NCBI RefSeq assembly: GCF_023630255.1
Contig: NZ_JALPRS010000002.1
Coordinates: 372,001-436,000, forward strand
DNA: 64,000 nucleotides
Origin: Pontibacter deserti
GTDB lineage: Bacteria; Bacteroidota; Bacteroidia; Cytophagales; Hymenobacteraceae
Direction: 5' to 3'
Part shown: positions 61,182-64,000 of the stretch, piece by piece
How positions within the stretch are numbered: position 1 is the stretch's first letter
Layout: every line of letters starts with the position of its first letter
Made by a program: the position numbers and the translations under genes
The notes under the pieces: generated by a model
The model's input: the letters and a program-made list of their open reading frames with translations, nothing else
Database searches by the model: none
What the model was told of the DNA's origin: nothing

Positions 61182-61730
61182 TTAGTCTTCGGTTTTAGTG
61201 ATCAGCCAGATATTGTCTTCCGGGGCTTGCTGCGCTTTCCACTCAACCAGTACCCGTTGGCTTTGCAGCGAATTTACCTGTCGGCCTACATAAGTTGCCT
61301 CAATTGGTAAATGGCGGGTGTAGAGGCGGTCTATCAGCACCAGCAGTTCCACGTTTGCCGGACGACCATAAGCGATCATGGCATCCATGGCAGCCCTTAC
61401 TGAACGACCCGTATACAGCACATCATCAACCAGAATTACTTTTTTGCCTTCAATCAGGAAATCGATCTTAGTGGCGTTGGCAGTTAATGGTGTTTCGCGT
61501 CTGCGGAAGTCGTCGCGGTGGAACGTTGTGTCGAGGTAGCCGGTCGGTACTTGTTTGCCAAGTATAGTGGCCAGTGTTTGCTGTATGCGCTCTGCTACGT
61601 ACTTGCCGCGTGGCTGCAGCCCAAGTATAACAGAATCAGAAAAGTCGCCGTGGTTCTCGATCAGCTGATGGCACAGGCGCATCACCATAATATCGAGCAA
61701 CTGTTGGTTTACAATGAGTCTTTTCTGCAT
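61182..61730 (-). CDS. pyrR: Bifunctional PyrR: pyr operon regulator / uracil phosphoribosyltransferase
   Basis: This 182-residue PRTase-fold protein has the PRPP loop VILVDDVLYTGRSVRAA (about 96-112) and the PyrR-type C-terminus. In Bacillus it binds pyr mRNA to cause attenuation. Here the promoter element is only about 18 bp from the start codon, so there is no room for a leader attenuator in front of pyrR; regulation could only act downstream or the protein may serve mainly as a phosphoribosyltransferase. Confidence 0.94.
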   Translation of the reverse strand: MQKRLIVNQQLLDIMVMRLCHQLIENHGDFSDSVILGLQPRGKYVAERIQQTLATILGKQVPTGYLDTTFHRDDFRRRETPLTANATKIDFLIEGKKVILVDDVLYTGRSVRAAMDAMIAYGRPANVELLVLIDRLYTRHLPIEATYVGRQVNSLQSQRVLVEWKAQQAPEDNIWLITKTED

Positions 61731-61748
61731 AACCGGAAGTATAGCTGC

Positions 61749-61756
61749 AAATATAG
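61749..61756 (-). promoter_or_regulatory. Candidate -7 promoter element for pyrR-pyrB
   Basis: The minus strand reads TATATTTG, a TAnnTTTG match, 18 bp before the pyrR ATG. Confidence 0.6.
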
Positions 61757-61768
61757 AAGAGTTATAGT

Positions 61769-61977
61769 TAATTGCTAAATGGTTGGAGAGTTTAATTGTT
61801 GATTGATGGTTGTTAATTGTTGAGTGGTTAAATGGCTTGATTGTTATATGATACAGTTAATTATGACTCTGTTAAATCTATAAACACACCAATTATCTGA
61901 TCAATGAAGGAAATCAACTATAGTTTAACAATTAAGCCTTCAACAATTTAACCATTTAGCCATTCAACCATCAAAAC
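61769..61977. repeat. Heptad-phased tracts, inverted pair
   Basis: The left part (about 61769-61845) has words such as CTAAATG and GTTGGAG; the right (61929-61977) has ACAATTT, AACCATT, TAGCCAT, TCAACCA. GCTAAATGGTT (61775-61785) pairs with AACCATTTAGC (61950-61960). The right tract runs into the stop codon of the exported-protein gene. Confidence 0.75.
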
Positions 61978-63452
61978 GAAACCTTATTGATATAGAAAAC
62001 CGTGCGGCTTCCGGAGCTGCTGCTCTTTACCTGATGCCACCCGAAAGCTGCAAAGTTTAAATTATACCAGCTTATTACCCCAGATACACTTGTCGATAAA
62101 ATCTTATCATCTGTATTTTTAGGTAGTAACTTCAACTCGGTTTCTTTGTCGATGTAGGTGTCCTCATTCATTATTTTGTAATGAATTTCATCGTCATCAG
62201 GATAAGCAATCACAACTTTGCCTTTCGGGTCATACGCAACTTCTACGGTTGGCTTTAGCTCATAGCTCTCCATGTCTTTTAGCGGAAAACTATTATCCCA
62301 GAGTAATATTCCGTTTTTGTCGAATCCTAGTGCAATGGCTTGTGTACGACGGTACGTTTTAACATTATGGTTTAAGTAGCCATTTGAACCATAAGTGCGG
62401 GTAAAGCCACCATTCTGAGATTCGGAAAAGTATATTTCGGCGCTCAGAATGTAGCCATTGTTTGTCGGGTAAATATCGTGCAGCAATACGCGATACTGTA
62501 TGCCTGGTTCTTTACCTAATTCAAGACGGGTTTTTTCCCGTTCCCGGGTCCGTTCTTCCCGCTTCGGTTTCATGTACCTGAAAAAGTTCTTGAGCTGCAG
62601 AAAACTATAGTAGCGCATGTCGTCAGGCTCAGCAGAAACTGGAGCAGTAAAAAAGCCTGTGGCATAGCGCAGGTTCCGGTTGGCGTAGTTGCCAATCAGT
62701 AACCCGGATTCCGTGTTGCCTGGTGTTATCTCTGCTGCTAATGGCCTTTTATCCGACCTTGCATGTATAAAGTAATTTTTAAGGAGCTTCCCATCAGCAT
62801 CGAAGAACTTTGTCTGTATCCGCGAAACTCTGCCGTTAGACTCTGACATGACCACACTTAATTGCTGCTGCGGAGCATGGGCAAGAATATCAGAAAAAGA
62901 AGACTCAGCTCCATAAGTGGCAGGCAATGGTTTTACTTCTCCTGATTGCTCGTTGAGGTGCAGCAGTATAGGTGTGCTGTCTTTTTTTGAGCGGCAAACC
63001 ATAAAATAGTTATCACCGATTACCTTAAAAACATAAATGGAATCGATGGTACTGATGTTGTATTCATGTTTTGTAACAGCTCCAGTGTTCATGTCTAGTT
63101 TCACAAACTGGAAATCATCGTCGGTTTCGCCGCTAAGCGCAACATAAGTAAATGGCGAAGTATAATAATGATTCATATACTTGCTGAGCTGGTAAAGCTC
63201 AACTTTTTTACTCCACACTGACTGGAGCTGCGGGTTATACTTCGTGAATTCGTAAGTAGGAGGAGTGGACCAGTTACCCTCTGTTCTGGTAAGTACCAAA
63301 AGGCTGCTGTCGGGTGTGGCCATTACTTCCACATTGGTTTTATAGAAGTCGAGGTCCAGTTCTATGCGGGCAGGCTGGGCAGGTTCTTGTGCAAGCAGGG
63401 GCGTAACAGCAAGCACAAGTATAAATAAGGGCAGTAAGCATACTTTGTACAT
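61971..63452 (-). CDS. Exported protein of unknown function
   Basis: This 493-residue protein has a signal peptide ending LLAQ (22). The mature part is beta-rich, with repeated short strands and Trp/Tyr (TYEFTKYNPQLQSVW; LTRTEGNWSTPP; YEVEVAYDPKGKVVIAYPDDDEIHY), resembling a propeller-type or phospholipase-like exported protein. A Lys/Arg/Glu patch (PKREERTREREKTRLELGKEPG) lies about residue 295. I do not recognise a named family. Confidence 0.78.
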   Translation of the reverse strand: MYKVCLLPLFILVLAVTPLLAQEPAQPARIELDLDFYKTNVEVMATPDSSLLVLTRTEGNWSTPPTYEFTKYNPQLQSVWSKKVELYQLSKYMNHYYTSPFTYVALSGETDDDFQFVKLDMNTGAVTKHEYNISTIDSIYVFKVIGDNYFMVCRSKKDSTPILLHLNEQSGEVKPLPATYGAESSFSDILAHAPQQQLSVVMSESNGRVSRIQTKFFDADGKLLKNYFIHARSDKRPLAAEITPGNTESGLLIGNYANRNLRYATGFFTAPVSAEPDDMRYYSFLQLKNFFRYMKPKREERTREREKTRLELGKEPGIQYRVLLHDIYPTNNGYILSAEIYFSESQNGGFTRTYGSNGYLNHNVKTYRRTQAIALGFDKNGILLWDNSFPLKDMESYELKPTVEVAYDPKGKVVIAYPDDDEIHYKIMNEDTYIDKETELKLLPKNTDDKILSTSVSGVISWYNLNFAAFGWHQVKSSSSGSRTVFYINKVSF

Positions 63453-63572
63453 ATCGCTAAGTATAATATAGATTAGTACAGGGATAGTATAAATTGGCGG
63501 CTAAAGCTTTGTACTTGTTTTAGCCGCCAATCGTTGTTCTGCTGCCCGTAAATTTAAAGTATTGCCACTGAA

Positions 63573-63977
63573 TTAGTTGCCTAATGCTAGTAGCACATCA
63601 AATTCTTCGGCGGTAAGCGGCATAACTGACAGGCGCGACTGGCGCAACAGGGCAATATTCTCTAAGCGCTTGTCTTTTTTTATCTGCTCTAAAGTAACCG
63701 GGTCTTTAAAATCGCGGAACGGAACCAGGTCCACAGCCATCCAGCGTGGGTCGTCAGAAGTTGGGTCAGGGTAAGCGGCTTTGTCTACTTTGGCAATGCC
63801 AACTATAGCCTTCTCAGATACACTGTGGTAGAACAAAACCATTTCGCCGGGTTGCATTTGCTGCAGGTTGTTACGTGCTTGGTAATTCCTAACGCCATCC
63901 CAACAGATGCGCCCGTCTCTCACTAAGTCTGCCCACGAATACGTTTCAGGCTCCGATTTTACTAACCAGTAATGCAT
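63573..63977 (-). CDS. EVE-domain protein
   Basis: This 134-residue protein is an EVE domain: MHYWLVKSEPETYSWADLVRDG, WDGVRNYQARNNLQQMQPGEMVLFYHSV and GIAKVDKAAYPDP are the family signatures (PUA-like fold, thymocyte nuclear protein 1 type). EVE domains are proposed to read modified bases in DNA or RNA. It ends near the window edge; its promoter is mostly outside. Confidence 0.92.
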   Translation of the reverse strand: MHYWLVKSEPETYSWADLVRDGRICWDGVRNYQARNNLQQMQPGEMVLFYHSVSEKAIVGIAKVDKAAYPDPTSDDPRWMAVDLVPFRDFKDPVTLEQIKKDKRLENIALLRQSRLSVMPLTAEEFDVLLALGN

Positions 63978-64000
63978 TTGATTTTTGTAAGTATAAAAGT

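Overview
The window reads as chromosomal DNA of a Bacteroidota bacterium of the order Cytophagales, most likely Hymenobacteraceae and Pontibacter-like. The signs are type IX secretion C-terminal sorting domains, the gliding lipoprotein GldH, a GWxTD protein, a DUF2723 protein, few Shine-Dalgarno sites, and repeated TAnnTTTG -7 promoter elements. The genus is an inference from gene content and style; no rRNA is present. Nearly every gene looks intact. I see no prophage, CRISPR array, rRNA operon or intact insertion sequence.

Layout: 1-2900 holds the end of an NmrA-like gene, a 668-residue Gly/Ser/Tyr/Gln low-complexity protein and a divergent cold-shock protein. 2900-10700 holds an EEP-family phosphatase/nuclease, ricT-gldH, a Wzx-like flippase, a GNAT protein and a SugE/Gdx exporter. 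9131-13924 is a minus-strand cluster: rsfS, ftsH, a LUD protein, lpxH and an exported protein, with birA divergent. 14801-22600 holds two T9SS cargo proteins, a TMEM260-like DUF2723 protein, a GWxTD lipoprotein and rlmB. 22773-28542 holds manC-kdsD divergent from recQ, then purD. 28600-36400 holds a bacilliredoxin, small unknowns, umuDC, tRNA-Arg, a TVP38 protein and a Cys/Met PLP enzyme. 36500-48200 holds an OmpA lipoprotein, small exported proteins, DUF421, trxA, dnaE, an MscS channel and an MFS exporter. 48300-58995 holds a LysM lytic transglycosylase, an O-methyltransferase, an M16 peptidase, GT9, aminopeptidase P and an OmpA/TSP3 protein. 59000-64000 holds a hydrolase, pyrR-pyrB, an exported protein and an EVE protein.

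Together the genes are mostly housekeeping and envelope functions: LPS/Kdo/GDP-mannose supply (lpxH, kdsD, manC, GT9, flippase), peptidoglycan and outer-membrane anchoring (MltD-like, OmpA proteins), secretion and gliding (gldH, T9SS cargo), replication and repair (dnaE, recQ, umuDC) and nucleotide synthesis (purD, pyrRB).

The unusual signal is mainly outside ordinary genes. (1) A FUS/EWS-like low-complexity protein sits head-to-head with a cold-shock RNA-binding protein. (2) A composite intergenic repeat of about 0.55-0.6 kb occurs in three collinear copies, each centred on a 20-bp palindrome. (3) A 196-bp MITE-like element has 38-bp terminal inverted repeats and carries one module of that composite repeat. 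(4) At least eight intergenic tracts have degenerate 7-bp (one 8-bp) periodicity, often as inverted pairs next to start or stop codons. (5) The heptamers TATACTT and TATAGTT are strongly over-represented, inside genes as well as between them.
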